DNA of 64,000 bases, from the NCBI GenBank assembly GCA_047967505.1, contig CM106540.1, one strand, 5' to 3'. Of this stretch, positions 44,001 to 57,204 are shown one piece after another. The position numbers and the translations under genes were made by a program. Positions within the stretch are counted from its first letter, which is position 1. Each line of letters begins with the position of its first letter. The notes beneath the pieces were generated by a model, which was not told where the DNA came from, ran no database searches, and worked only from the letters and a program-made list of their open reading frames with translations. This DNA is from Dipteris shenzhenensis. Taxonomy: Eukaryota > Polypodiophyta > Polypodiopsida > Gleicheniales.

Positions 44001-46185
44001 CTCTACACCTCTTTTCTTGCTCTTTGTAAAGGCTCCCTTCAAACACCTCATGCATCTAGTGGGAGTACGAATTGTAGTAATAGCACGCTTCACCGTCGCC
44101 ATCTCTAGCTTTGATAACATCCACGGTGCACGAGGTAAAAAAAGACACCCATTTGGTCTCTCTTGTGGCCAAGCTTCACGCATCCTCCCTGTGGTACATA
44201 GATCCTCCCTTATGCTTGCGGAATCTCATGCTCCCAAATGGTAGATGCCACATTCTTGAAGATATGCATGGGATCAAGCAAGTGATTGATCTTGAGGTGG
44301 GACCAATATGGTAAATGATAAAAGATGGAGTATCTAAACAAAAGTTGGTGTCAGTGGGAAATCTTTATTTCTAGCCAATACAACACAAAATAGTTACAAA
44401 CCCTTATCGACTCATGCCAAGTGGTGGAGGAGTCATGGAACCATCCCAAATTCTCATCCAATCTCCCACAGTGAGTGATTGTGGGAGGACTTCATTCCAA
44501 GGGGCAACATATATAGGATGATCAGGTGGGAGAAATTGATGGTGATTCTCATAGATGACCTTATTCAATGCGTCTGCCCGTGAGGCAACTAGCGAAGGAC
44601 CACAAACAGGACATGCATGGTAACTCGATGTAGTGAGACCTGAACAATAGAAACAATTAAGAGTTGAAGGTGGGTTTAGGGTGCCACATCCTTTGCCTAT
44701 TCATAATTAGAAGTGCAATGCTTACCTGAACTCTCACCATAGCCTGGGCAGTCATGCATCATCCACATCAAGACTGCTTTGTAGTTGAAGTCTCGTGACG
44801 AGGGAGGCCTGCTCACATCATGCACCTCGATACCTCTCCAAAGTATCTCTAGCTCATCAATCAAAGGCTCCAAATAAACATCAGGATTTTTGACTTTATG
44901 TTTCCACGGAATTAGAAGGGACAGCATAAAATGTCCTTTCTTAATAGCCATAGAGGGTGGAAGATTATAATTCACCAATATCACTGGCCATACACTGTAA
45001 GAGGTGCTTTTGAGGCCAAATGGGTTCACACCGTCCATACCCAATCCAAGTCTCAAGCTCCTAGGTTCTTCCTTGAAGCTTGGCCATGTGTCTTCAATAT
45101 GCTTCCACACAGGAGAGTCCGCGGGAGTTCTCCACTTGCCATCGGTTGATCGATGGGAGGAATGCCATGACATGATCTCTGTAATAGATTTGCACTTGAA
45201 CATATGTTGGATGCGAGGGATTATGGGAAAATGTCACAGAACCTTACGAGGCACATCCAAAGTTTTGAGATCTGCTTTATATCTTGCCTCTCCACAAGTA
45301 GGACACTCTCTTGCATCCTTATGTAGTCCACGAAACAAAATACAATCGTTGACACATGCATGGATGTGCTTGTAATCTAATCCTCCAAGAGAGGTCACAT
45401 GTTGCCTTGCCATATCTCTTGAGGTCAGTAATTTATTCTCCCTTGGAAGCATTTTACACAATAGCCTGCACGTGAAGACCATAAATGAGGAAAAGCATTC
45501 GCGTAATTGACCCACTAGCATAATTCACCATGTTTGCAAAATAGACTTTAAAGCTTACTTGAGTAATGCATTCGAACTTGCATTGCTCCACCCATAGATG
45601 GTTTGCAAGTTTAGTAACTCGAGGGAGGCACGTAGAACAGAGAATGTGCACCCCTCAAACAGTGGAGTTGATGCTGCAATAAAAAGATCATCCTACTCCA
45701 TGCTATCATCCCTCCCTTGATGGACATATAAATCTCGCACCATATCATCAAACACCTCCTCCTCCACGGCTTCATGAGGTAATGGTGGAGGGCTACTATC
45801 ACCATCACTCCATGCATCCATAACAGTCCCTCCTGAAGATCCCACCTCATATCGCCGACACTTTGCCTCCTCACGGCGAGCATATGGCAATATATGGGGG
45901 TGTGGCACTGCATCATGTATCAAATTAAAACGGGATCATAACTTAAACATATGAACACCCATAGGTATCTCAATCAACCTTAACTTACAAACCCTTACCA
46001 TGTTTACGGTCGCATCCTATTCTCCATACTTTGAGATGTGATTGAGTGTAATCCTGTGTGCACGATACATGTTTCCTCGACATCGATCACACATACATTT
46101 GATTTTTTTGCTCCAACCACATTTCGCGATGATGGATACGGAGGGATTCATCCTCACTGGAGCTACTTGTGGAAGATGAAGACAT
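44001..46185 (-). pseudogene. A2 Tnp2 transposase, truncated
   Basis: Exons corresponding to A1 exons 1-5 in the same order (about 46015-46185, 45580-45910, 44720-45467, 44410-44640, 44001-44335). TGA at 45234-45236 replaces the Arg codon of VLRHF. Exon 5 has a small deletion near 44227. Start ATG 46185 (MSSSST) is the conserved start. Confidence 0.8.
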
Positions 46186-46974
46186 CCTATAAACAAACAA
46201 CCCAAAAAAATTTGCTTTTCTTCAAATATTTAATTTTAAACTCTGTGGTGCGTCTAAAGGCGCGTCTTAAACTGCGTCTGTCTCTTTTGTGGTGTGCATC
46301 TATAAGCGCGTCTAAAATTGCATTTGTTTGTTTTGTGGTGCGCATCTACAAGCACGTCTAAAACCGCGTCTGATTTGTGTAATTAGATGCGCTATTAGAC
46401 GCATCTTTAGACATGGCTTTTAAACCTTCTTTTAGCGCGCTCGCTTCACTTTTCTTCACATTACTTATACTTCGCGTGGCTTGCTTGCTTCGTTATCAGT
46501 AGATCCACAGTTTCGATGCTTAAGAGGAAGGCACCCACACTTACTTCCAAGCTTACACTTAAGAGGAAGGCACCCACACTTACTTCCAAGCTTAAAGGAG
46601 AGGAGGGCGAACAAGGAAGAGAAGCAACTTTGAAAAAGGAGAAGAACCTTCCATACCTCTATCCAAGGTAAGTCTTTTTGCAGTTGATCTTTTTTTGAAG
46701 TTTGCTCTCTTTGGATTTGTACTTTCTCATATCCAAAAAAGGCATGATTTAGGTATTAGTGTTACATTTGTGTGTCGGGCGCATGTCTTTCTCTACTTTA
46801 TAGAGAAGTATTTGCAAACACAGACAGCTACGTCTATAGATGCACTGTTATACACAAAAATAGATGCGCTAATTAGATGCGTCTATAGACGCGCTCTGAC
46901 AGTAATCCTCTCTTCCGTTCCCCTCTCTTCTCAGCTCATCAGTAATCCTATTTTTTTATTTTTTCCAATTCATC

Positions 46975-48422
46975 ATGTGGCCAAGAAGCACTTCGGGCTC
47001 ACCTGATCCCCGAGATTCTATTTTTAGGGACTTATATAACCTTTTAGGGCACCCTCCTAGTCCTGTGGAGTTATACAGGTATATGACGGGTACTCTAGTA
47101 AACACCCCCCAAGATTCGGCATTACAGACTCCAAGCCACCCCACACGAGTTGAGATCACCCCAGTGGAGTCAGCACATCCCAGCCAGCTACACAGCGCAG
47201 GCCCATCTCCCATGCCATCTTATGCCCCTTCCCCCATGCCGTCTTATGCCCCTTCTGCCATGCCATCTTATGCCCCTTCCCCCATGCCATCAGGAGGTCC
47301 TTCTATCTCACAGAGCCGTCAGCATGCTCCTGTGCAGTCGAGACTCGGTTATCCAGCTATGGTCAGCGTAGTCTCGTGCAGTCTCCAGCTACGAGTGGCC
47401 AACGTACTAGCTTGACATGACACGGTAGCAAGCGTAGTAGTAGGGAGAGCAGTGGGGGATGCATGGCACAGTGCTTTAGGAGGGGTGGCGGTGGGGACGA
47501 TGATGATTCAGATGATTTAAACGTGCCTTCGGGTGATGGTACGATATTCTATGACATCACTCAGACAGGAGGCATCTTGATGGATGCACGGGGGAAGGAC
47601 ATCATGGCCTTCATGCGCTCTGTAATTGCTAAAAATTACAGAGATTGCTTTATCCACTTCAAAGACCAGCCAAAGAGGTTGGTTGATGAGAGCCTCACTG
47701 CTGTTCGCTCTAGGTATCCTAACCCCCCCAATCGCCAATTCACAGATAAATCGGCCAAGTCAAAGATTGTTACAATACTTGGCAATAAAAGATCTTCACT
47801 TAAGAGGTAGGCACTAGCGGAGCTTGCCAGGCTCGAGGGAGGCTAACCACCAAGGGGCTCGCCCCGCACCGCTCACAAGCGTGAGTGGAAAAAAGCAATG
47901 AAGTCAGCGAGGGAGGACCCCAGTCTGCAGCACGTGGAGGCATGAAGGATCCAGATGGAGCAATATGGAAGCGTGCATTTTGGAGCAGGGGGTTTGAATC
48001 ATGGGAGGCCCAATTTGTAAGTATTGATCTCAAATTATATTGCTTATGTAGTTTATTAGGAGCTTGTTTCTTTGTACTCATCCCTCCGTAAATTGTGTCG
48101 TCTTGCAGCTTGAGATCGTGGGAAGATACCCTACTCCTGTCGAGACAACCTACCACCACCACCATCGCAGAGGAGATACATGGAGGCACTTCTATGATGA
48201 CGGGCTAATTACTGAGGAGCAGTATATCCGGGCTACTAGAGCGGCCCCCGAGGCATTTGAAAGTAATTAAATAATGTCAATATTTTAAGTAAAGATTTGA
48301 TTTTTCATACATTGATATATGTTGTCCCTTGTTTACAGGCCCACAACGAGGAAGAAGACGAGGAAGGAGGCACAAAAGGGAGCGTAGAAGGGAGCACAGA
48401 AGGGAGCATGGAAGGCAGCTAG
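46975..48422 (+). pseudogene. A2 TNPA-like gene, broken
   Basis: Starts MWPRSTSGSPDP at 46975 and keeps the Gln codon lost in A1, with the SYAPSPMP repeats. A frameshift near 47360 and stops at 47808-47810 (CAG to TAG), about 47845 (CAA to TAA) and 47942 (CGG to TGA) break it. The introns at 48018-48107 and 48260-48338 and the acidic EGS tail (48339-48422, open to TAG) are readable. Confidence 0.8.
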
Positions 48423-49278
48423 GATTAGTCGTAGAAGTAGTGCTAGCTACTCTTTTTTGTACTTAAAGCCACTGGCTTGGCTTCGTGCCTCTTGTATATA
48501 CACTCCTCTTATTTTTTGTACTTGAAGCCACATGACGTGGCTTAGCTTCCTTATTTTTTGTACTTGAAGCCACATGACGTGGCTTAGCTTTGTGCTATAT
48601 GTACATACAAGCACTTTTTGAGCTTTCAATTTTATTGCATTTTGGAGTTGTAATGTTTTATTTGGAATTGTAATTAAAATGCGGTTGGCTGTAAGAATTG
48701 AATTACACAATGTGGAAATGGGATTCTTGTAACTATATAGCATACACAACATACACAGCATTTTGTAAATTTAAAAAAATATATTATAAAGCGCGTCTAT
48801 CAGTGCATCTATAAACGCATCTATATGCACATCTGTTTGTTCGGCAAGCATCTATTTTCGCATATATAGACACATTTATAAGACCGTTTAAAAATGCGTC
48901 TATGCACGGGTTTAACGATGCGTCTATCTATTTTTAAAATTTTTAAGCAGAGCATCTATTTAAGCATCTAAATGTGCATCTCTACACGTGTGTATCTGCT
49001 ATATAGATGCACTGCTAGATGCGGGTCTCCAAATGCAAAAATAGACGCACAAATAGACGTGCCCATAAGTTTTTTATTTAGTTCAGTAAACACATCTATG
49101 TGCGCGTCTATGGGTGCTTTGTCTTGTTGTGTATCATGCACATAGGATTACACTCAATCACATCTCAAAGTATGGAGAATGGGATGCGACCGTATTTAAC
49201 ATGACAAGTGTTAAAGAGTTAAGGTTGATTGAGATACCTATGGGTGTTCATATGTTTGAGTTATGATCCCGTTTTAAT

Positions 49279-49597
49279 TTGATACAGGATGCAGTGCCAC
49301 ACCCATATATGTTGCCCTATGCTCGTTGTGAGGAGGTGAAGTGTCGGCGATATGAGGTGGTATCTTCAGGAGGGACCGCTACAGATGCATGGAGTGATGG
49401 TGATAGTAGCCCTCCGCCATTACCTCATGAAGCCATGGAGGAGGAGGTGTTTGATGATATGGTGTGGGATTTACATGTCCATCAATCCGAAGGGAGGGAT
49501 GATAGCATGGAGCAAGATGATCTTTTTACCGCAGCATCGACTCCACTGTTTAAGGGGTGCACATTCTCTGTTCTATGTGCCTCCCTTGAGTTACTAG
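49279..49597 (+). pseudogene. Inverted Tnp2 exon 2 fragment
   Basis: Plus-strand reading of the Tnp2 exon 2 (DAVPHPYMLPYAR, DAWSDGDSSPPPLPHEAMEEEVFDDMV, LFTAASTPLFKGCTF). The start is internal to the exon: the splice acceptor ATACAG precedes GATGCAG at 49290. It ends where TNPA-gene sequence begins. Confidence 0.8.
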
Positions 49598-49649
49598 CTT
49601 GACATGACACGGTAGCAAGCGTAGTAGCAGGGAGAGTAGTGGGGGATGC

Positions 49650-50620
49650 ATGGCACAGTGCTTTAGGAGGGGTGGCAGTGGGGACGATGATGATTCAGAT
49701 GATTTAAACGTGCCTTCGGGTGATGGTACGATATTCTATGACATCACTAAGACAGGAGGCATCTTGATGGATGCACGGGGGAAGGACATCATGGCCTTCA
49801 TGCGCTCTGTAATTGCTAAAAATTACAGAGATTGCTTTATCCACTTCAAAGACCAGCCAAAGAGGTTGGTTGATGAGAGCCTCACTGCTGTTCGCTCTAG
49901 GTATCCTAACCCCCCCAATCGCCAATTCACAGATAAATCGGCCAAGTCAAAGATTGTTACGATACTTGGCAATAAAAGATCTTCACTTAAGAGGTAGGCA
50001 CTAGCGGAGCTTGCCAGGCTCAAGGGAGGCTAACCACCAAGCGGCTCGCCCTGCACCGCTCACAAGCGTGAGTGGAAAAAAGCAATGAAGTCAGCGAGGG
50101 AGGAGCCCAGTCTGCAGCATGTGGAGGCACGGAGGATCCAGATGGAGGAATATGAAAGTGCGCATTTTGGAGCAGGGGGTGTTGAATCATGGGAGGCCCA
50201 ATTTGTAAGTATCGATCTCAAATTATATTGCTTATGTAGTTTATTAGGAGGTTGGTTGTTTCTTTGTACTAATCCCTCCACAAAGTGTATCGCGGTCATG
50301 CAGCTTGAGATCGTGGCAGATACCCTACTCCAGTGGAGATAGCCTACCACCGCCACCATCGCAGAGGAGATACATGGAGGCACTTCTATGATGACGGGTT
50401 GATTACTGAGGAGCAGTATACCCGAGCTACTGGACAGGCCCCCCAGGTATTTGAAAGTAATTAAATAATGCCAAAATTATAAGTAAAGATTTGATTTTTC
50501 ATACATTGATATATGTTGTCCCTTTTTACAGGCCCATGCATAAGACGACGAGGAAGACGAGGAAGGAGGCGCATAAGGGAGCGCAGAAGGGAGTGTGGAA
50601 GGCAGCGAGGATTAGTCGTA
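49650..50620 (+). pseudogene. A3 TNPA-like gene, recombinant and broken
   Basis: MAQCFRRGGSGDDDDSDD onward matches A2, including its TAG (49995-49997) and TAA (about 50032). From about 50100 it matches A1 (EEPSLQHVEARRIQMEEY). A 1-bp deletion lies near 50316 in exon 2. It lacks the first exon part with MWP. Confidence 0.8.
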
Positions 50621-51949
50621 GAAGTAGTGCTACTATTCTTTTTTGTACTTAAAGCCACTGGCTTGGCTTCGTGCCTCTTGTATATAGACTCCTCTTATTT
50701 TTTGTACTTGAAGCCACATGACATGGCTTAGCTTCCTTATTTTTTGTACTTGAAGCCACATGACGTGGCTTAGCTTCGTGCTATATGTATACACAAGCAC
50801 TTTCTGAGCTTTCAATTTTATTGCGTTTTGGAGTTGTAATATTTTATTTGGAATTGTAATTAAAATGCGGTTGGCTGTAAGAATTGAATTATAGAATGTG
50901 GATATGGGATTCTTGTAACTATATAGCATACACAACATACACAGTATTCTGTAAAAAAAAAAAAAAAAAAAGCGCATCTATCAGTGCGTTTAAAAACGCG
51001 TTTATATTCGCGTCTGTCTGTTTGACTTGCGTCTATACGTGCGTCTATAAAAGCGTTTATAAGCACGTCTATTTATGCATCTTACTGCGCATCTATACGC
51101 GCGTAAGTCTGATATATAGACGCGCAATCAGACGTGGGTCTCCAGACGCGCAAATGGATGCGCCCGTAAGTTTTTTATTTAGTTCATGAAACGCGTCTAT
51201 GCGCGCGTCTATGGGTGCTTTGTCTTATTGTGAAATCATTTCATGGACTAATGTCTACTCTACCATTTTTCTAAATTTTGGTAGTATCTATGTATTATAT
51301 TTCATGCATCTAGAATGAAATCATAAGTTATGAAACTAAACTAAAATTCCAAGCCATGCAACTATCTAGTCCTAAGTGCAAGTCATGCTAAAGAGTTTAC
51401 AATCTAGACAAGTAACAACTTCTATACTTCATGCATAAATTCAAAATCACCTATTTTTTTCAAATCTAAGTACAATGTCACATGCAACTCCTTACTCTTC
51501 ATCTATAAGTTATAAAACTAAACTAAAATTCCAAGCCATGAAACTACCTAGTCCTAAGTGACAAGTCATTCCAAAGAGTTTCCAATCTAGACAAGTAACA
51601 ACTTATATACTTCATGCATAAAATCAAAATCATCTATTTTTTCAAAGCTAAGTACAATGTCACATGCAACTAACTTACTCTTCACCTAATAGTATGTGTA
51701 ATGCAATCGCTAATTTTCCAATTAGTATATTCTAAGTGCAAGTGGATTCTGACCGGCAAAAGTGAGCCCACCAGTGGCACTAGATACTTTTTCATACTTG
51801 AAGGACTAACAAAACTTACAAATTTCTTTGTAGCTTTGTTTATCCTCTTTCTTATGCTTCTTGTCTTTCCCAAGACTCCATAGTATTCTAGGAATCATGG
51901 ATTTTGTGCATAGTACAAGCGCGACGTAGGTATATATAACATTAATGAC

Positions 51950-52125
51950 ACGATCGGTGTCGCTAAACACCAGTCGGTGTTGCTAATTATACCGGTCGGT
52001 GTCGAGAAACACCAATCGGTGTAGATGTATACCGGTCGGTATATTATAAACCAGTCGGTATTATAAAATACCAATCAGTATGGTATGAAGATACCGGCCG
52101 ATGTATAGGTATACCAGCCGAGAAT
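51950..52125. repeat. ACACCGATCGGTGT-type palindrome cluster, copy 2
   Basis: Same dyad cluster as 26535-26725, one 20-bp unit shorter. Confidence 0.7.
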
Positions 52126-52433
52126 TGACTAGAGCCGGTTACGGATAAAAATTCTACTGGGGCATTTTAAAACGTCCTGGAGCAACTTTAAAAACGTTTT
52201 AAATGTTTTAATACAACATTTTAAAACTGACGTTTTAATATCCCCGCAAATCCCTGGCTACCTCTAAATATTATTATAATTAATTTTAATAATTACAATT
52301 TACTAAATACCTTCAAAATAACAAACTATTACAATAATGAGCAATTACCACTTTGTACTAAAAACATAATGGCAATTACTTGCATCCATGTGTCAGTTGA
52401 TCAAAGCTGGTGAGGTAAGCTACACAACCAATA

Positions 52434-54640
52434 GAAGATACCTTTAACAAGGATATAATAAAACTCACATTATTTGAATCATTCTATCCTTGTTGAATTG
52501 TCCTTTTTGATGTTGTTCAGGATTTTGTAAGCTGGTAGACTCTCAAAAAGGCATAAAGTACATCGGGGCATATAGATTATATCTGTAAAATCTAAAATAC
52601 ATGCTAAAGTACTGCTACTTCTTCTCGTGTGAACACTCCTCATCCTCTAAACCCTCCTTTTCATACTCCTTAGCCTCCTACATGTCTGTGGGCCCTCTGT
52701 GTATGCCTAATCCCTTGCCCTCCTATAGGCCTATGAGCCTCTCCTCTTCTACTTGAGTCTGCAAATCCAGGTCTCCAGATATCCTTGCACCATTTCTTTC
52801 CCTTGGTGGAAGGGGGTGAGGGTGGGGGAGTGCACTAGCATATATGTGTGCAAGCGCATTACCTTAGTGCAATAGAATGGCATTTGTACTTCAATTTTTT
52901 AAGAAATTTGTATTTATAGAAGAGTATCATCAAAAGGATTTTGGGAAAATTTTATATCTTTGAATAGACATTGATTTTATATAAATTGTGCAAAACTCAT
53001 ACGAAGGGGTTTTACTTATATTTCTTGAATATATGCGATATAGTAGGTTTTAATATAGTGAGCCCCTCGAGTTCCATCCCCAGTCTGATTACTTAATCTT
53101 TTTTTCTCAATCCCTTTAGCCATGCATACCCATGACATACATAGATTGATGTGAAACATACTTGATGAGCTTGCAATACTTTGTGCATCTAAGATTACCA
53201 TCAATGGAGAGACTTTTAATTTGCAAATGCCAAAGTAAGAGTGCAACCTAACTTAGTCAACTTATTGTCTTTCAAGAGTAGCTTGTATGAATGATAAGTT
53301 CATTGAAGTAATTGATTTAAAATTTAAAGTAGCAACTAATGAGCTTTCATTTAGAAGGTCCCAGAACCTCAAATTCATAAGGAATTATTAGATCTAAACT
53401 CAAAGTTTTGTTCACATATACCATAAAGAGAGTACGTTTAAGTGACATGTATAACCTTATGAAGAGAGGTGAGCATTGAAAAACCACATCCTAATATTTT
53501 TCGTATATTATCTTAAGTGACATTCAAAAATTGTGAAACATCATGATGTATGAACAACTTGAAATTATATATAGAGAAAGAAGGGAGACATGCGATGTTT
53601 GATATTATTGATATATTTAAATTGAACATTGTATTCCATCTATTTTTTACATTTGGTTTTACATCCTTGCATGATACTTGTGGGAAATTAAATGAAGGTG
53701 TTTTTTGCCACATGTTACATGCTTACCGAATGCTTAGTTTTGTTATATACTATGAAGAGATATGATATGTGCAATACGTATGCAGAGATGTAACAATTGA
53801 AAAACTACCCTAATAAGTCAACGCTTTATGAAAAAGAAACAAGTGCCTAGGAAAGATGATTCATGGTGTGAGCGAGAGATGTAAGAATTGAAAAACTACC
53901 CTAATAAGTCAACGCTTAGATGAAAAAGAAACAAGTGCATGGGAAATATGATTCATGGTGTGAGCTTCTTTCTACATTATCGTAATTAGTGACATTCACA
54001 AATTGAGAAAACTTGTGATTTGTTGTGGAGAAGATATATATAGGGAAGAGAGAGAGGTGCAATGAGTAATACTATGTTTGATATTGAAATTTTGGTTTGC
54101 ACACTACTTGTGGGAGTTTGTGACGCCCAATCTTTTGCCACATGTTACATACTTATTGGATGCTTTGGTTTGAAGAGTTTTTGGTTGTATGGATTGAATC
54201 TCCTTTTTTTTTTTTCTTCTTTTTTTCCTTGCTAGAATTCCAAGTCTTACTCAACACCAACATACATACCTTCATAGTAATGGTCATGAAACTTCTTAAT
54301 ACGGATTCCTTCAGCCACACTCCTTGAATTTGCTGGAGAGTTTCATGAATGGTGAGTTTCATAGTAATGCTCATGCAACTTCTTAGTATCACAAACGAGG
54401 GTTGGTGATTCCTTCAGCCACACTCCTTGCCTTTGTGGTGAGCCTTGTCAATTAAGCTGGTCAGCTTCGTGCAGGAGAGACTAAATTCTAACGCGATTTT
54501 CAATCGCGTTTCAAATCATGAAGCCGAACCTGCTGCTTATTGCATGCTTACAAATTTTAAAGAGTTGCTTAATTCACACACACACACTCTCTCTCTCTCT
54601 CGGTCGCTCGGTCGCTCCTTCCTCTTGACTTGACGCGGCA
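52434..54640. other. Non-coding part of duplication copy 2
   Basis: Matches 36416-38620 with scattered substitutions, including the 94-bp tandem duplication and the microsatellite near 54573. No gene supported. Confidence 0.5.
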
Positions 54641-55004
54641 TGCTATGGACACCAAAGGAGTCTACTTATACAGGAAGCATCCAGCGCTTCCCAAGATCAG
54701 TCGGACTTAGATCGCTTGTTATTGCCTTCATTTTCCGCTCAGCTTTATAGTTTCGTTCCTACGTTGGTTTCCCCATTACAATCGGTTAGCAAATTGCACC
54801 ACTTTCTGTTTTTGTTTCCTTGTACGTTTTCTGAGTGTTGCCCCTCCGTGTAGTCTCTAACATTCGTTCGCTCTCGTTCGCGTGTTCCGTGTTGGGCCTC
54901 TAACTCTCCGCCGAACTTGCAGGGCTACACGCCTACGCGAAGCTCTTATCACGCTACACTCAAGAGGACCACAATCAAAATATTCACTACACGGAAGCGC
55001 GGCA

Positions 55005-55229
55005 ATGCCCATTACAATTATGAACCGAAGAGCCGAAACGGTTAAAGTTATCCCCAGGATTGGAGGTGTCTTGCAAATGCTGGACCCCCTTAGCTGCAAC
55101 ATCGAGCCTGGGAGAACACATAAACTTGAAACGAGGACCATCCGCGAGTTCTCGGACCTTGCGGTATATTGCGGAGGCCGGATGTTGAAAATAATTAGGA
55201 AGGGCGACAACGAAGTAATTATTGAGTAG
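55005..55229 (+). CDS. Small conserved-looking protein, copy 2
   Basis: Same 74-codon frame as 38986-39210, and I see no difference in the coding part, while flanking non-coding DNA carries a few substitutions. Same upstream leader and same possible acceptor TTGCAG. Whether the lack of change reflects selection or just recent duplication cannot be decided by eye. Confidence 0.45.
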   Translation: MPITIMNRRAETVKVIPRIGGVLQMLDPLSCNIEPGRTHKLETRTIREFSDLAVYCGGRMLKIIRKGDNEVIIE

Positions 55230-55737
55230 CTTCTAGAGTTTATGACGATAACAAGCACCTATGCTTACCCTCCCCGGGGGAGGGGAGTACTCTTGGGGGT
55301 TTCAAGAGTCTTAAGGGTGTGCTTGCCATCTCCCACTCACAATGGGCAGACGCGTAGTTTCCAAGTCATGTTGAATTGTTAAAAATACTTTGTTTGTTTA
55401 AAATTGTTTTAAATTAACTACGGTAGATGCATTTATTGTTGAAAATTATTGAAGTAATTAATGTAGATGCATTGTTATTGTCATACTTTGAAGTGAAATT
55501 GTAAATAATGCATCGTCTACTCCACTTAAAGCCTATTTTTAAAATCCCTTATCTGTAAACTTTTCATTAATAAAATGTACCCCTTTTCTATACAAATCTA
55601 TAATTTTTTTCCAAAACTATTTTAAATAGTCCCTTATGTATATTTATTTCTATAAATTTTAGAAATAAAAAATATCCTTCTGTTGAACTCACGTGATAGG
55701 GTCACATTTGATGAGTGACTCCCCCGAGGTCTTATGC

Positions 55738-56341
55738 AAAATCTATGAAATTGATTTCAGACAATTTAGAGTCTTTCATTCTTGATGTAAAATGGTTTAG
55801 AACTATTTACGACGGTCTTTGTTCTTCTCGAGCATTGTGAGCAGGTGCATACTAATGATTTAATTAACTGAATCTTTCATTTTAAAAAATCGATTGGTAC
55901 ATGTACTTAAGCATAATTTTATATAATTGATGGCATTTAGCACCCATCTTCAATATAGGTGGTTTTTCATCCAGATCATTTTGATCCAAGATGGTGGTAC
56001 GTGATCCAAGTTGCACCACGAAGTAAAAAAATTTTTTAAGATAGAGACGTGGATATGGAGATGCCACTACCAATGCCAGATCCAATTGATCTAGATGGAT
56101 CTAGTGAAGAAGATGAAGATCACAATATGAGCCAAGAGGAAGATGTGCATAATGACATCGTACGGGAGGAAGATGGAGATAATGATATTGAGGAAGAAGA
56201 TGACGATCATCAAGAATCACCCGAATTTATTGAAGAAGATGATCAAGTCTTAGGTGAACATATGATGCTAGAGTAAGATGATGATATAGGAGATCAAATA
56301 TTGGTGCTTAACCATTTAAATAAGGCCCATGTGTAGTAGTG
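55738..56341 (+). pseudogene. Family B fragment: Tnp2 3' exons and left terminus
   Basis: Plus-strand piece of the DUF4216-like exon (IYEIDFRQF-like, FILDVKWFRT) with about 90 bp missing, then the last exon (VVFHPDHFDPRWWYVIQVAPRSK, a TAA near 56038, then the acidic tail MPLPMPDPIDLDGSSEEDED to a TAA). It ends GTGTAGTAGTG at 56341, the complement of the B1 left end. The subterminal palindromes are deleted. Its orientation is opposite to B1. Confidence 0.75.
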
Positions 56342-57204
56342 GATGCCCTACAACCCACATGCACCTTGACGTGACCTTGTGCAGACTTTGTTTTACCATT
56401 GTCTTCTTTCGGGTAAGTTTTCTATTCTTTGCTTGCCACAGTAGAGCTAGTTTCTCTTTGTTTTGGTTTGGCATTGTTGTCTTTCATTGATTGTCACCAT
56501 GGCAACATGTAACTTACCATAGCTTACAAGAGAAGCAAATAGAGGCTATGAGATAGAAAAGCTTAAAATCTTGGTCAGGGCACAAGGAACAAAATACTCC
56601 TTGCAGAGCAGCAATAGGAAGTATTTGTGCAGATGAACACATTCGATCATTGCCATCAGAGAGAAGAAAATGAGCTCTGATGTCATGATTAGTGGTAGCA
56701 TTTGAGGAAGCAACATCAGGCCATTCAGGTAAATACCATTCTTGAGTCTTCACAAGATTTAGCCTGGACTCTAAAGTTCATAAAGTGACAACCCTACCAA
56801 CACCTTGTATTTTTATGCCAAAATGTACATGCCACCACTATTGCAATGACTTCTGCACTTAGGTTGTCTCTCCTTTTCTTTCATTCTATTCAAGCCCATA
56901 GACTACTCAGATCGGGATGATCAGGCATTGCTTCCACTCTTTGTGCATCTCTCAAGAGTTTGTCCAAATAATAAGGACATTTGTAGAAAGAAAACGGGAT
57001 ACAAGATGTTTGATGAGCACATCATACAATGCTTGATACAACACAGGTCAGTTGGTTGCCTAAATCATCTTGGTGGTTGCTTGTGATTGAGCTTTGGGAT
57101 AGTTTACTTTTTTCATTTATTGATACAACACAAGTCAGTGGTTGCCTAAATGAGCACGGTGGTTGTTTGTGATTGAGCTTTGGGAGAGTTTACTAGGTTG
57201 TGGC

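Larger units (their letters stand above)
44001..49131. mobile_element. Family A CACTA copy 2 (A2), left-truncated
   Basis: Begins abruptly inside Tnp2 exon 5 (CTCTACACCTC at 44001, matching A1 at about 20595) and ends at the family terminus TTGTTGTG at 49131. Contains Tnp2 exons 5 to 1, the central promoter with degenerate motifs (46250-46420 and 46860-46900), the TNPA-like gene and the right subterminal array (48790-49131). The DUF4218/DUF4216 end and left terminus are gone. Confidence 0.85.
49134..51232. mobile_element. Family A copy 3 (A3), recombinant
   Basis: 49134-49597 is an inverted piece of Tnp2 exons 1-2 (matches the complement of 45605-46060). It joins at 49598 (AGCTTGACATGACACGG) to TNPA-gene sequence like A2 at 47408, then switches near 50085-50105 to sequence like A1 and runs to the right terminus at about 51232. 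Confidence 0.8.
50090..55737. repeat. Segmental duplication copy 2 (no B1)
   Basis: Matches 24660-39718 without B1. The unoccupied B1 target reads CAACCA-ATA-GAAGATACC with ATA at 52431-52433. The right edge is abrupt at 55737, where copy 1 continues TTTATACTATCC and copy 2 enters a family-B Tnp2 fragment. Confidence 0.95.
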
